DNA from: Rhabdophis nuchalis | Lineage: Eukaryota > Chordata > Lepidosauria > Squamata > Natricidae | Length of the DNA stretch: 64,000 nt | Assembly (NCBI GenBank): GCA_039707465.1 | Contig: CM077643.1 | Coordinates: 65,350,605-65,414,604, forward strand | Direction of reading: 5' to 3' | Part shown: one piece after another, positions 44,346 through 55,879 of the stretch | Numbering within the stretch: the stretch's first letter is position 1 | How the letters are laid out: every line of letters starts with the position of its first letter | Position numbers and translations under genes: made by a program | The notes under the pieces: model-generated | The model's database searches: none | Told to the model about the DNA's origin: nothing | Seen by the model: the letters and a program-made list of their open reading frames with translations, nothing else

Positions 44346-45247
44346 TGCACCCTGTTATTACATCCATTTCTTTCTTTTATCCAAAATTGCTCTAAAACTG
44401 TTTATTAAATCCTGTGCTATTGCCAAAACAAAATGATTTCTCAGTTGCATATAATCTCCCATGCTCTGTCTGATCAGCATTTCCCAAGAGCACCACTGAC
44501 TTAGCAAATTAACTTCCTATATCTGTTGTTTTCCATCACCACCAGTAATCTGTCTGTCTAAGATATGGAATCCTAAACCAAAGATTTTTATATTTTATAT
44601 TTATGGTAAAATAAAACAACGTCTTGTATGCATTAGTGAACTGATTTCATTACTTTGTTGCGAACCTGAAAATTTAGTTTCTGATCCATTAGTAAATGTG
44701 TGAATTTGGTAAATATGGCAATGTACTGTACTTTGAAGGTTTCTATTTGTTAAATCAAGCACATGAAATGAGGAGACCAACAAATTATTGAGCAAGCTCG
44801 TAGCTCACAGGTTTCAAAAAAACATTAGAGCAACCAAGTGAAAATAAGAACAAGGCCCTTTAACCTGTTTGAAGATACATTTTTGCCCAAGTGCAATTCA
44901 TTGTATGTATTAAATTTATTATCAATTAAAAATATTACTTTTAATTATTACTGCAAAAGCAGTATACCTTCTCCTCCTCCCCCCGACTAACAGCAGCCCA
45001 GGAGCCCCAAGGCATGTTCTCAATGAAAAGGATAAGTTTATTCAAATAAAAACAGAAATATGATATTATTTACTTCAGGCAACAACAAAATATTCTACTT
45101 AATGTTATACTAGAAATTACCTACACGAGAGATATTGTTTATATAAACAATGACCGAAAGGCACATTAGCATCAATTTTAATAAATTGGGAAAGCAACAG
45201 CTTTGGAATAAAGCACATTAAGTGAAAATTTTAGTTGTTTTTTTATA
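44346..45247 (+). other. intron sequence, no gene seen
   Basis: AT-rich DNA. No exon or repeat recognised beyond a short pyrimidine run near 44970. Confidence 0.5.
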
Positions 45248-45462
45248 CATTTGCATCAGTGCTGATTCATGCCGACTGCCTAGACTAGTCCTTGCAATTT
45301 CCTTGGCAAACATTTCAGTGATGGTTCGCCTTCTTTCTAGGACTGAAAGTGAGGGACTGGCTCAAGATCACCCATCTGACTCCATGCCTACGGCAGGATA
45401 GAACTCATGGTCTTCCACTTTTTAGCCTGGAGCCTTAATCTCTACACCAAACTGCCTCTCAA
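45248..45462 (-). mobile_element. tRNA-derived SINE, antisense
   Basis: Read on the minus strand it starts with an A-box-like GGCAGTTTGGTGTAGAGATT, then a B-box-like GAGTTCTATCC, then GGTGATCTTGAGCCAGTCCC. The body continues to about 45248. It is the fullest of four antisense SINE pieces in the window. Confidence 0.65.
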
Positions 45463-45616
45463 GTGAAATATAAGAACTTCTTGTCCATTTCTTGCTAAAG
45501 GCATTAAGCATTTCCACATAAAAGGTTAGACAGAAGTTGAAGAAAGGCTTCATGCCCATTCTTCAGCCCTGATGATCATTCTGTAAGTTAGCAAGCCTCA
45601 TCACTCTAGATGTTTA

Positions 45617-46803
45617 TCGTATTTTTCAGAGTACCTTTTTTCCTCTAAAAAGAGGCTGAAAATCTGGGTGCGTCTTACATAGCAAATACAGCATTTTTTG
45701 CCTCCTGAAACCCTGCCCCTTCACCAAAATGGCCATGCGCATACCCTTATAGAGGCTTCCAGAGAGCTCCTGGGGGCTGGGGAGGGCAGAAATGAGCAAA
45801 AAACAGGGGGTTTTTGCCCCCCAGCCCCCAGCAGTACTCTATAAGCTTCCATAGAGCTATGCATGCTATTTTTTGACCAAAAAACAGCCCGTTTTCATGA
45901 AAAAGGGCCATTTTTCCTCATTTTGACCCCCCCCAGGAGCACTCTGCAACCCCCCCCCTCAAGGCTATTCATGCCTTTTATTTGAAAAACAAAACGGCCC
46001 ATTTTGGCGAAAAACGGGCCATTTGGGGGAGGTTTTTACAGGGCAAAAAGGGTTTTTTTTTCCCTATTGAAGAGTTGTTTAGTTAGAGTGATTGATGAGA
46101 ATTACATTGGTCAAGAATTGGTGCCTGCAGAAACAAAGATTTGTTCCAAAGGTTGTCAGTGATTTCCTTCTCCAGCACATGGGTAAATACACCTGGAAAC
46201 ATCTACCTACCTACTTACTCTCTCTCTCTCTCTCTATACCTACCTATCTACTGTATTTCTCTCTCTCTATTTCTCTCTCTCTCTCTCTCTCTATCCCTTT
46301 ACCTACCTACCTACTCTCTCTCTCCCTACCTATCTATTGTATTTCTCTATTTCTCTCTCTCTCTCTATCCCTCTACCTCCCTCCCTACTCTCTCTCTCCC
46401 TACCTATCTACTGTATTACTCTCTCTCTATTTCTCTCTCTAGCCCTCTACCTACCTACCTATCTACACACTCTCCCTCCCTACCTATTGTATTTCTCTTT
46501 CTCTCCCCTCTATCTACCTTTCTATTTCTCTCTCTCTAGCCCTTTATCTACCTACCTACCTAACTACACACTCTCTCCCCCTTCCTATCTACCTACTGTA
46601 TTTCTCTCGCTCCCTCTCCCTACCTACCTACCTACTTACCTACCTACCTAACTACTCTCTCTCTCTCCCTCCCTACCTACTGTATTTCTCTTTCTCTCCC
46701 TCTCTATCCCTCTATCTACCTACCTGCTTTTTAAAAAAAATTGCCTCTTCAAAACCTGGGTGCGTCTTATACTCTGGTGCGTCTTATACTCCGAAAAATA
46801 CAG
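45617..46803. mobile_element. mariner-like element with CCTA/CTCT core (copy M3, inverted)
   Basis: It starts TCGTATTTTTCAGAGTA (TA before it) and ends TTATACTCCGAAAAATACAG. It has the same parts as M2 in reverse order and complement: CCAAAATGGCCATGCGC, GAAAAAGGGCCATTTTT, CATTGGTCAAGAATTGGTGC, AGGTTGTCAGTGATTTCC, CACCTGGAAACATC, then CTACCTACC and CTCTCTCT runs at 46204-46730. No transposase. Confidence 0.75.
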
Positions 46804-47072
46804 CAATTACATGAAGATGCATATAGTAGTACATAAAGATATATTTTGCTCAGTGACTCCATTCAGTCCTTAGGGCCCAGCAGTCTGCTTCATTTTCAAG
46901 AAACTATATAATGGATAGATTATACAAAATCAACTGGTTTGAGAGAAATAATATTCTAGTTTCACAGTAAGAGAACTGCAGAAAGCCTCTTGATGTATAG
47001 TATTGTTTTTACTATTGTTTGTGAGCCACCCAGATTATGATGCTACACAAATCTTTTGAATGAATGAATGAA
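46804..47072 (+). other. intron sequence with a GAAT-tailed repeat end
   Basis: It ends with GTGAGCCACCCAGATTATGA and a TGAA run at 47057-47072, which looks like a LINE or SINE 3' end I cannot assign. Confidence 0.4.
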
Positions 47073-47440
47073 TCTATATAAATAAAAATGTAAAATAGTT
47101 TGTGCAAAACCGCTAATCTCAAAAACTACTGGACCGATTTACACCAAATTTTCACACAATGTTCCCAAGGACTTCCAATAATAAAATGTGTACTTATTTT
47201 GTGGTTAGCACACGTGTGTCATGTGCACGGTACACAAATGTAAAATGTACCCACTGATTAGGTTTTCACCTCCCTGTAGCTCCACCCATCCGGCTGCTGC
47301 TTATGATGCGGCACACACACCCCTCAACATTCCAACAGTCGTTTCCTTAGCAACCAAATAAGCTTCCAACATTGCCACATTGCATAGAGGTCTGTTGGCC
47401 AAAAACTAGGCCTTGGGGATGACACACTCCCAGGTGGTCC
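47073..47440 (+). mobile_element. possible Helitron fragment (low confidence)
   Basis: It starts TCTATATAAATAAAAATGTA, a form typical of Helitron 5' ends (TC then TATATA-rich then AAAATG). It continues AAAACTACTGGACCGATTTA, a phrase I associate with Helitron termini. It lies between A and T as expected. The 3' hairpin and CTAG end were not found; it may be cut by the following TAGG run and L2. Confidence 0.4.
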
Positions 47441-47490
47441 ATTTTGGTCCCAGGAGGCTGCATGGTAGGTAGGTAGGTAGGTAAGTAGGT

Positions 47491-47850
47491 ATTATTATTA
47501 TTTATTTATTTAATTTATAGACCGCTCCCTCTCCCCGAAGGGACTCGGGGCGGTGCACAGGGCTTTAAAAATGCATTTAAAAAGTACAAACAATACAATA
47601 TTTAAAATAGAATTAAATAATTTACCTACGCTAAAATGTAAACTCTAAAAACCTTAAAAACCCTTAACCCTAATTCCCAACAAACCCTATTAAAACATTT
47701 TAGGTTAATATTACAGCTTAGGATGGATAGATTAGGCCAAGCTGGCCAGATGAAAAAAGTACGTTTTTAGCTTTTGGCGGAAGGAGCGGAGGTCCATAGT
47801 TGTTCTAAGATCAGGGGGTAGGTCGTTCCAGAGGGTCGGGCCCACCACAG
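47491..47850 (-). mobile_element. L2-like LINE 3' end, antisense (copy C)
   Basis: The left end is an ATT/ATTT tail. It then has TAGACCGCTCCCTCT, hairpin TCCC-CGAA-GGGA at 47532-47543, GGGCGGTGCACAGGG, the inverse of the end of ORF2 (CTTTTGGCGGAAGGAGCGG) and GGTCGTTCCAGAGGGTCGGG. It stops at CCCACCACAGAG, where a CR1 starts at once. Confidence 0.85.
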
Positions 47851-47993
47851 AGCTCCAACACTGGAGGTTTTAAATAAAATGTTGGCTATCCATTTGTCTG
47901 AAGTGGTGTAGGGTTTTCTGCCTAAGCAGGGGGTTAGACTAGAAGACCTCCAAGGTCCCCTCCAACTCTGTTATTCTATTCTATTAATATCTG
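47851..47993 (+). mobile_element. CR1 LINE 3' end abutting L2 copy C
   Basis: It starts CTCCAACACTGGAGGTTTTA, then TATCCATTTGTCTGAAGTGG, GGGTTAGACTAGAAGACC, CTCCAACTCTG and TATTC repeats. No spacer separates it from the truncated 5' end of the antisense L2. Confidence 0.85.
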
Positions 47994-48178
47994 AGTCAAT
48001 ATTCTTAGTCTGCTGAAAAGAATTAATGACTGAACAATTGCAACCCAGTAGAGTTTCTTGTCTTGATGTTCCAAGTGATGTACAGAGACATTGGAATCAA
48101 ATCTAAAGCCTCTTCATTGAGAATAGCATAGTCATCATTTTTAGTTGTGCATGCCATCCTATCAAAAATGCAGTACTA

Positions 48179-48414
48179 GTAGACCTTGATTTACAACCAC
48201 AATTGAGCTCGCAAAAGGTGATCACATGACCTTGCCACAATGCAACTGTCATAAGTACATGCCAGTTGCCAAATGCCTAATTTTGATCGTGTGGCCATGG
48301 GGATGTTGTAATGGTCATAAGTTTGAAAAATGGTCATAAATCACCTTTTTCAGTGCCATTACAACTTTGAATGGTCACTAAATGAATGGTTGTAAATCAA
48401 GGATTACCTGCATA
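48179..48414. mobile_element. mariner/Tigger-like element, internally deleted
   Basis: It starts AGTAGACCTTGATTTACAAC and ends GGTTGTAAATCAAGGATTACCTG. Inner phrases (AAAAGGTGATCACATGACC, CCAGTTGCCAAATGCC, TTTTTCAGTGCCATTACAAC) match the copy at 33885 in order. The left interior is deleted. Confidence 0.7.
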
Positions 48415-48894
48415 AATTTGCAACACTTAGCTTTCATCTCTGGCTATGTTTGTAAGTTACTGTATCTGTGAATATATAGATACATAAATCACTCAAATCT
48501 TTAATATTCTAAAATAAATAGAGATACAGTTTATCACATTTGCATGATAAGATTTGGATTCTCTAAATAATGAATGATTCAGTCCCTATTTTAAATAGCA
48601 GTAGTTGAAAGTAAGCAATCTAAAAATGAGGGGGAAACCACCTGGAGACACAGTGTGCCTTGCAAATCCCTTAAGTTAGTGATAAGGTGTTTGCTCTAAA
48701 CAAAAATATGTTTTTTATTAATGTCCACTGTACTTTTTTTCAACAGTGCTCAACTAATACCATGAATTTATTATGTTCTTTTAATCAAGCAGACAAAGCT
48801 ATTGTAAAAAGATTCCTATCTTCTGGGAAGTAGTGTTTTTTTTTAATGGTCCCTAAATCTAAAATGCTGCATGGCAAGTCACGTAACTTACCTT

Positions 48895-49600
48895 TCCATT
48901 TATATGCTGCTTGTCTCACTGGTACAGTGACTTTGGGTGGCTTAATGCAATGTACTTCTTCATTATATCAGTACCAGTCTTTGCATTCCAAATTAATTTA
49001 ACTTTTAACATTTTTAATGTTATAAAAATATATACAATCATTTGATGAAGCAATTTTAGTCAACTGGCATTAATTATGTAATCACAGTTTATAAGTCTAG
49101 ATAGCGATGCTATTTTTATCATAAATAGAGGCAGCAGTATTTTTCAAAAAGTTTATAATTTTCTTATGTTGCAGTCTGAACTTTTGCTATGAATGCAATT
49201 GCAATATTTGGATAGCCTTGTCAAATCTTTATCCTACATATTATGCAATGCTACAGCAGGCTACTATCTTTACAATATCATATGTCAGCCAAAATTGGGT
49301 GAAATAATTATTTTGTTTAATTCTTCTGACACCTACACCTTGACCCTGTAATGCAAGTTGATTCATTGAACAAATTTATATCTCTTCCCAACTCACATAA
49401 AGTTGACTTGAAATTCACAACATAAAAACCATAAAACCCTACTCCCATGGCAGCAGCAACACAGTAAAATCAACCACTTGATTGGCTCCACCTCCATTTG
49501 GAGTCCCCAAACCATTGACAAAACCACATCTCCAGGGCCTTTCAGAAATGCAGCAAGGTTCATCCAGGGAAGAGACCACCACCAGGAAGGCTTTTTTTCA
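48895..49600 (-). mobile_element. L2/CR1-type or SINE 3' ends, antisense (two pieces)
   Basis: 48895-48950 reads TTTATATGCTGCTTGTCTCA and GTGACTTTGGGTGGCTTAAT. 49366-49600 reads AATTTATATCTCTTCCCAAC, ACCATAAAACCCTACTCCCA and TCCAGGGCCTTTCAGAAATG. Both resemble the inverse of one 3' end family, also seen as stubs at 54560-54640 and 57545-57600. Family name not established. Confidence 0.4.
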
Positions 49601-51671
49601 TGGTTCCATTAATGTACATCCCTAAACCTGCAACAATTCCTTGGTGTCCTGAAGATTCTGACTATATGTTTACAGTTAAACACACAATCCAGTTTTCTTG
49701 ATAGCAAACTTCTATTTATGTAAAGGGATTTCTGCACTTTTAATCAGTTTTCCACTTCCTGGAAAGGTTACCCCACAGTGGGCTGTTAGGAAAAGGTTAT
49801 GTCTTTGTAACTTTTTATTCTTAAGTAATGTATATATTTTTTAAAAACCTGTTTCTTCAAATTTATATTAACCATTCACTTATATATGAGTGATTGAGTG
49901 TGTGTGTATGTGAGTCTTGATTATTGCAGTTAATTAATCTCACAAAATGGTTGCATTGTTCAAATTTGCACTATTCAAGCTGATATGTTTATGGAAAATA
50001 GGATAATTGGTTCCAGCTCAATGGAAGTAGGCAATTAAGATTTTGTATGTTTATTAATGAAGTGTTGTATGACAGAATAAGAGGACAAATCCATATCCAA
50101 AGTATATCTGCAATCTCCTATATTCTGCTGTAGTTCTTCAAATAAAACCTCTTCTTTTTTGAACTTTCTTCAGATGGAACCTTCCATTTTGCACAAGCAA
50201 CAATTCGTGCTTAAAACCCCAATGTTGCATTAAGTGAATTTTGGCTCGCTTTAAACACTATCTGATACCAATTTATAGATTGCATTAAATTGAAATAGAC
50301 AAACATGTCTTAGTTAGGCACTTTTTGATTCATGAATGACTCACTCTAAGAATGAGTGTAGCATAATATACATAAACATAGTTGAACAAAAGAAGATAAA
50401 TACAGTAGCTAATTTCATTTTTATACAGCAAATGAGTTGGAGCTGAAAGTACCTGTGAAATAAATTATTGTTTAAGTATTTTTGAGCACTAAATAAGGAA
50501 GCAGGAAGTAAAAAGGGAATAGTATTGTAGGACAGAAAAATTATGTGGAGACATCATTCCTCTACTTGAACTAGGCATATTAGATTCTTTTACATCTGTC
50601 ACATTTTTGCTCCTATTCTTCCAATTTCAAAGCATGAACATTATTACTTAAAATGTAAATTGCCATGTAATGAGTTATTCTGTTAATTGTAGCAGTAGCT
50701 GTCAACTTGCAGATCACTCCTAATTCAGAAGGATATTACAAATAATCTACAATGGAAAATCTGATCCTCTTCATTCAAAGTCTTAAGATATTGGAAGCAA
50801 TTTTTTTTATTTAAAAACTTGTTTTTTAAATTAAATATGGGAATTTTTTGGTCAGCAGGATAAGAATCACATTTGCTATGGCATACTAGACTTCATGTTG
50901 CTGATCTTAGCTAATCTGGCGATCTGTACAGTAGATAAATTTTCAGTTACATTATTGTAGTCCACTTAATGGAACAGATTGGGAACAGGCTTGGAATCAA
51001 TGCAGTAATTTCAAAGTGGGCCTGGTAAGCAGACCCATATATTTTATCTATTTGTCGTCATAATTCATATATAACTTGAAAGAATCCATTTTCTTACATA
51101 AAAGAAGTGGAAAAGGGAAAAACCTCGCCACCCACTCACCTTGCTTCACTGCATTTGATTGTATTAAAGTGCTTTCCTAATCCAGGTCATTTGCCATTAT
51201 TTGAAGTGCAAATCCACTCATAGTATCTTAGAATTGCAGGCCATTTAAACCATCAAGTTTACCTACAGCTCATTATAAGCGTATGAATTAAAGTCACCCA
51301 AACAGATGGCTCTCTGGCCTCTGCTGGAATATATCCAGTGAAGAGCTGCTTACAGTCTCCACAGTTAATTGATCTCTCCCTTCTTTACAGTTAGGAAGCT
51401 TTTTCTAATCCTCCAGTTGAAATCTGTCTCCCTGTCATTTAAATCCATTATTGTGCACCTTGAATAGAATCAGGTCTTGATTTTCCATGTGAACTTTTCA
51501 GATGTTTGAAGTATTGTCATTTCCTCAAAGCTAAATCTTTCTGATCCCTTCATCTCCTTCATAGGAATTTCAGGTCTCCTGTTCTTCTTCACACTTATTC
51601 CAGGGTTTTTTAAATATATATTTGGTGCTCAGAATTGGGCATAGTATTCAAGACAAATACAGCATTTATTG
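49601..51671 (+). other. intron sequence, no gene seen
   Basis: About 2 kb of AT-rich unique-looking DNA. I looked for the missing C-terminal TTC7B exon here and did not find it. Confidence 0.55.
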
Positions 51672-51790
51672 ATTAGATTGTATCCCGCCTTTACTTTTCA
51701 TATTCTAAGGTTTGAGTACATAATGCACACTCCTCCTGTTTTCTCCACAGTAACAACCCTTTGGGTTGGGTTGGCTTGAAAGAGAGGAAC
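51672..51790 (-). mobile_element. tRNA-type SINE, 3' stub, antisense
   Basis: AGATTGTATCCCGCCTTTAC, TTCTCCACAGTAACAACCC and TTGGGTTGGCTTGAAAGAGA follow the same order as the antisense SINE family at 4146 and 45248. The promoter-like half is missing. Confidence 0.5.
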
Positions 51791-51959
51791 CAGCCCCTAG
51801 CCCCCTAGCCAACTTTACTGCTATGACTCAATGTCTCCTAATTTCTTTTTCATAATTATTACTAGAAATGGCTGTCCACGATATGTTTCATTTTTCTTTC
51901 TTGTGTGAAAACCTTTGTTGTTCTCTATAAACTATTAACAAACAAAGAAAAAGGAAGAA

Positions 51960-54411
51960 AAGGGGACTTAGTCATCACTCCCTTGTCATGGACAGATCAC
52001 GCTCTCCTCCGGCTGGACTTTCCAATCGCTCCACCTCACCGCGGGGAGGCGGAACCGGACACTCCTAGATGGTTCCGCCCCAGGCTTCTAATGGACCCAG
52101 AAAGGTTCCAGAGGGAGCTTGGGCCAATTCCTGTGATCCTGCCCCGCGACTCGACTGAGGACCTAGTGGCCGCATGGTTAAGTGCGGCCACGGGGGCCTT
52201 GGACCGAGTCGCGCCCTTGCGGCCTCTCTTGCGGCGACAAATCACCCAGGCTCCCTGGTTTACTGAGGAGCTTCGGGGGATGAAACGCCACAAGAGACGC
52301 CTAGAGAGCAGATGGAGATCCTCTCGCTCCGAAGCCGACCGAACACTAGTGAGAACCCATATTAGGACTTACTTAGTGGCGATAAGGGTGGCCAAACGTG
52401 AGTATTGTGCCACCCTAATTGCATCCGCAGATAACCGCCCTGCCGCCCTGTTTGGGGTGACCCGCTCCCTCCTTCACCAGAGGCCGCGGGAAGCCCCTCT
52501 ACAAGGGCGAGCAGAGGAATTTGGGATTTATCTGTAGGAGAAAATCACTCGGATTCGGAATGAGCTACCCTCCATCGACAGTGGTCCTGTGGGACTGTCC
52601 GAGGCTAGTCTTGAGGTTCCTGCTTGGGAGGAGTTTGACTTTGTTACCACCGAGGATATGGACAGGCTGTCAAGGAAACTTAGAGCGACCACATGTTTAT
52701 TGGACCCGTGTCCCTCCTGGCTTGTACTGGCATCCTGGGAGACGACACGAGGCTGGCTCCAGGGCATTGTCAACGCATCTTTGAGTGAGGGGTCCTTGCC
52801 TGCCGTCTTGAAAGAGGCGGTAGTGAGGCCCCTCCTCAAGAAGCCGTCCCTGGACCCAGCTTTACTAGAGAACTATCGTCCAGTCTCCAACCTTCACTTT
52901 CTGGTGAAGGTTGTTGAGAGTGTGGTAGCCCAACAGTTTCCACAACACCTGGAGGAAGTTGATTATCTAGACCCGCGCCAGTCCGGCTTCCGACCCGGTC
53001 ACAGTACCGAGACGGCATTGGTCGCGTTGGTTGATGATCTCTGGAGGGCGCGGGATAGAGGGTATTCCTCTATCCTAGTCCTATTAGACCTCTCGGCGGC
53101 TTTTGATACCATCGACCATGGTATCCTATTGCACCGACTGGGGGGGTTGGGGCTGGGAGGCACCGTTTTGCGGTGGTTCTCATCCTACCTCTCTGGTCGG
53201 TCGCAATATGTGTTGACGGGAGGGCAGAGGTCGACCTCGAGACCCCTCTTATGTGGGGTTCCTCAGGGGTCGGTCCTCTCGCCCCTCCTGTTTAACACAT
53301 ATATGAAGCCGCTGGGTGAGATCATCCGTGGTTTTGGGGTGGAGTACCATCTGTACGCTGACGACACCCAGCTGTACATATCCACCCCAGACCACCCCAA
53401 CGATGCCGCCGAAGTGCTGTCCCGGTGTTTGGAAGCCGTACGGATCTGGATGGGTGGTAACAAACTCAAGCTCAACCCTGCCAAGACTGAGTGGCTGTGG
53501 TTTCCGGCACCCCGGTTCAGCCAGATTACTCCAACTCTGGCCATTGGGGGCGAAACACTGGCCCCCGTGGAGAGGGCGCGCAATTTGGGTGTCCTCCTGG
53601 ATTCCCGGCTGTCCTTGGAGGACCATGTGACGGCCGTGGCCAGGGGGGCGTTTCATCAGGTACGCCTGATGCGCCAATTGCGCCCCTTACTGGACCGGGC
53701 TTCCCTTTGCACAGTCACTCAAGCTCTCGTGACGTCCCGTCTCGACTACTGTAATGCTCTCTACATGGGGCTTCCCTTGAGGTGCACTCGAAAGCTACAG
53801 CTAGTCCAAAACGCAGCCGCGCGGGTAATTACGGGAGCCACCAGAAGCTCCCATATAACACCAATCCTGCGCGAGCTGCATTGGCTTCCTGTGGTCTTTC
53901 AGGTGCGCTTCAAGGTTCTGACGACCATCTTTAAAGCGCTCCATGGCTCGGGGCCTAGTTATATGCGAGACCGTCTCCTGCCCCATACATCCCTTAGACC
54001 GATCCGCTCCCACAGAGAGGGCCTTCTCAGGGTGCCGTCGGCCGGACAATGCCGACTGGCGACACCCAGGGGAAGAGCCTTCTCTGTGGCGGGCCCTGCC
54101 CTTTGGAACGACCTACCCCCTGAACTCCGGACCATCACCGACCTCCGCCTCTTCCGCAAATGTTTAAAGACATATTTTTTCCATCAAGCCGGCCTAGCCT
54201 AACCTCCCATGGGGACTTTTAGAAAAGTTTTAAATTGGGTTTTTAATAATTGGTTTTTAGCACAGGATTGGGGATTATTTAATATATATTTTAAATTATT
54301 TGTCTATCTTCTATTGTGTATGTTTTTAAATTTCCTGTGCGCCGCCCTGGGTCCTCTGTGGAGAAGGGCGGGATATAAATGTAATAAAATGAAAATGAAA
54401 AATGAAAATAA
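51960..54411 (+). mobile_element. L2-like LINE with near-intact ORF2 (copy D)
   Basis: A 5'-truncated copy in gene orientation, starting at the very end of the endonuclease domain (ITPLSWTDHALLRLDF). The 3' UTR has the hairpin TCC-TCTGT-GGA at 54352-54362, GGGCGGGATATAAATG and an AAAATG-type tail at 54381-54411. It is inside the last visible intron of TTC7B. Confidence 0.9.
51963..54202 (+). pseudogene. L2 ORF2 reverse transcriptase, one premature stop
   Basis: One continuous frame from the 5' truncation to TAA at 54200-54202, broken only by TAG at 52535-52537 (FGIYL then stop, then EKITRIRNELPS). Order: endonuclease end (SWTDHALL), linker, fingers ([20 protein letters not shown]), [20 protein letters not shown], motif A LLDLSAAFDTIDHGILLH, CGVPQGSVLSPLLFN, catalytic HLYADDTQLYIS, thumb, and a C-terminal domain (RLDYCNALYMGLPLRCTRK, LRELHWLPVVFQVRFKVL, ALWNDLPPELR, FHQAGLA). 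About 745 codons in all. The catalytic residues are intact. Confidence 0.88.
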
Positions 54412-54800
54412 CTTCCATTTAATATGATTTTTTTAATTGTGTCACTCAAATCTTTCATAAAATCATTGTTTCAGCCAGTATTTTACAGAATACATACTTT
54501 CATGAATTGTAGAAATAATTTTCAAAGATGCTGCTGTATATAGTATATCTTTGCGACTAATATTTATTTATTTATTACATTTACTGTATATGCTTTTCAC
54601 TACCCAAGTGACTCTGGGTTAATGTATATGTCTCTACAGTGAATTATGTGAATACAGTCAATATAATATATCTACTGTTAATTATGAGATTTAAACACTT
54701 GATCTTATCTGAGAAAATACATTTACAAATTATTTAAAAGTGGAAGAATTGGCCAAAATATGCTTGTTGAATAGAGTAGATACAACACTGAACAAATCTA
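54412..54800 (+). other. intron sequence with a short repeat stub
   Basis: No exon. A stub at 54560-54640 (ATTTATTTATTACATTTACT, CAAGTGACTCTGGGTTAATG) resembles the antisense 3' end family at 48895. Confidence 0.45.
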
Positions 54801-55494
54801 TTGGATCGGGACGCCCTTCGCACAGTCACTCATGCGCTTGTGACATCCCGACTGGACTATTGTAACTCTCTCTACATGGGGCTCCCCTTGAGGTGCACCC
54901 GAAGGCTTCAGCTAGTCCAGAACGCAGCCGCGCGAGCAATTATGGGAACCGCTAGGTTCACCCATGTAACACCGCTCTTGCGCGAGCTGCACTGGCTACC
55001 TGTCGTCTTTCGGGTGCGCTTCAAGGTGTTAATTTTCATCTTTAAAGCGCTCCATGGCTCGGGACCTAGCTACCTGCGGGATCGGATCCTGCCTCATACA
55101 TCCTCACGGCCGATTCGCTCCCACAGAGAGGGACTTCTCCGGGTGCTGTCCACTAGACACTGTCAGCGGGCGACACCCAGGGGAAGGGCTATCTCTGTGG
55201 CGGGCCCGGCCCTCTGGAACGACCTTCCCCCCGATATTAGGACGACCACGGACCTCCGCTCCTTCCGTCTTAAATTAAAAACTCATCTTTTCTGTCTGGC
55301 CGGCCTAGGATAGTCTCTCTGTCTTTGGGGTTTTACTGGGTAGTTTTAGTATAGTTCAGTTTTAATGGGAAATTTTAGCGCAGGTTAGGTTTAATTTGTT
55401 TTTAAGAAATGTTTGTATGTATTTATTGTTTTTATTTTACCTGTGCACCGCCCCGAGTCCCCATGGGGAGAGGGAGCGGTTTATAAGTATTAAA
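54801..55494 (+). mobile_element. short young L2-like LINE, ORF2 C-terminus intact (copy E)
   Basis: A 5'-truncated copy. The frame 54801-55313 has 171 open codons: LDRDALRTVTHALVTSRLDY, CNSLYMGLPLRCTRRLQLVQ, ELHWLPVVFRVRFKVLIF, SGPSYLRDRILPHTSSRP, ending CLAGLG. The 3' hairpin TCCC-CATG-GGGA is at 55458-55469. No stop or frameshift. It lies 390 bp downstream of copy D in the same orientation but differs in sequence and tail, so it is a separate insertion. Confidence 0.88.

Positions 55495-55566
<72 letters not shown>
55495..55566 (+). repeat. ATT microsatellite, 24 units, L2 tail
   Basis: A 72 bp uninterrupted ATT run directly at the 3' end of L2 copy E. Confidence 0.95.
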
Positions 55567-55568
<2 letters not shown>

Positions 55569-55577
55569 ATCTGTATA

Positions 55578-55775
55578 CCATATTTTTCGGAGTATAAGAT
55601 GCACCTTTTTCCCCTCAAAAAAGAGGGTGAAAATCTGGGTGCACCTTATACACTGAATAAAGCGTTTTTGGCCTCCTGAAACCCCGGCCCCTTCACCAAA
55701 ATGACTGCATAACCTTTAGGAGGCTTCCAGGATGATCCTGGGGGCTGGGGGGGGGTGTCAAAAATGAGCGGAAAA
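55578..55775 (+). mobile_element. mariner-like element, left end only (copy M4)
   Basis: It starts CCATATTTTTCGGAGTATAA after TA at 55576-55577. It continues AAAGAGGGTGAAAATCTGGG, GGCCTCCTGAAACCC and GGAGGCTTCCAGGATGATCC, as in M3. It stops near 55775; the right terminal repeat is absent. Confidence 0.75.
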
Positions 55776-55879
55776 TGGGCCATCAAAATCAAAAGACTAC
55801 GGACTATAGTTAATAAAGAATGTCTAAGACCAACCCCACCAACACTGACAGACAAGCCACCAGAATATAAACTGACAGC

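Noticed and set aside
41682..46730. CRISPR-like array of short repeats
   Set aside because: TAGG/GAGA and CCTA/CTCT runs are tetranucleotide microsatellites in mariner-like elements; there are no unique spacers and the host is a vertebrate.
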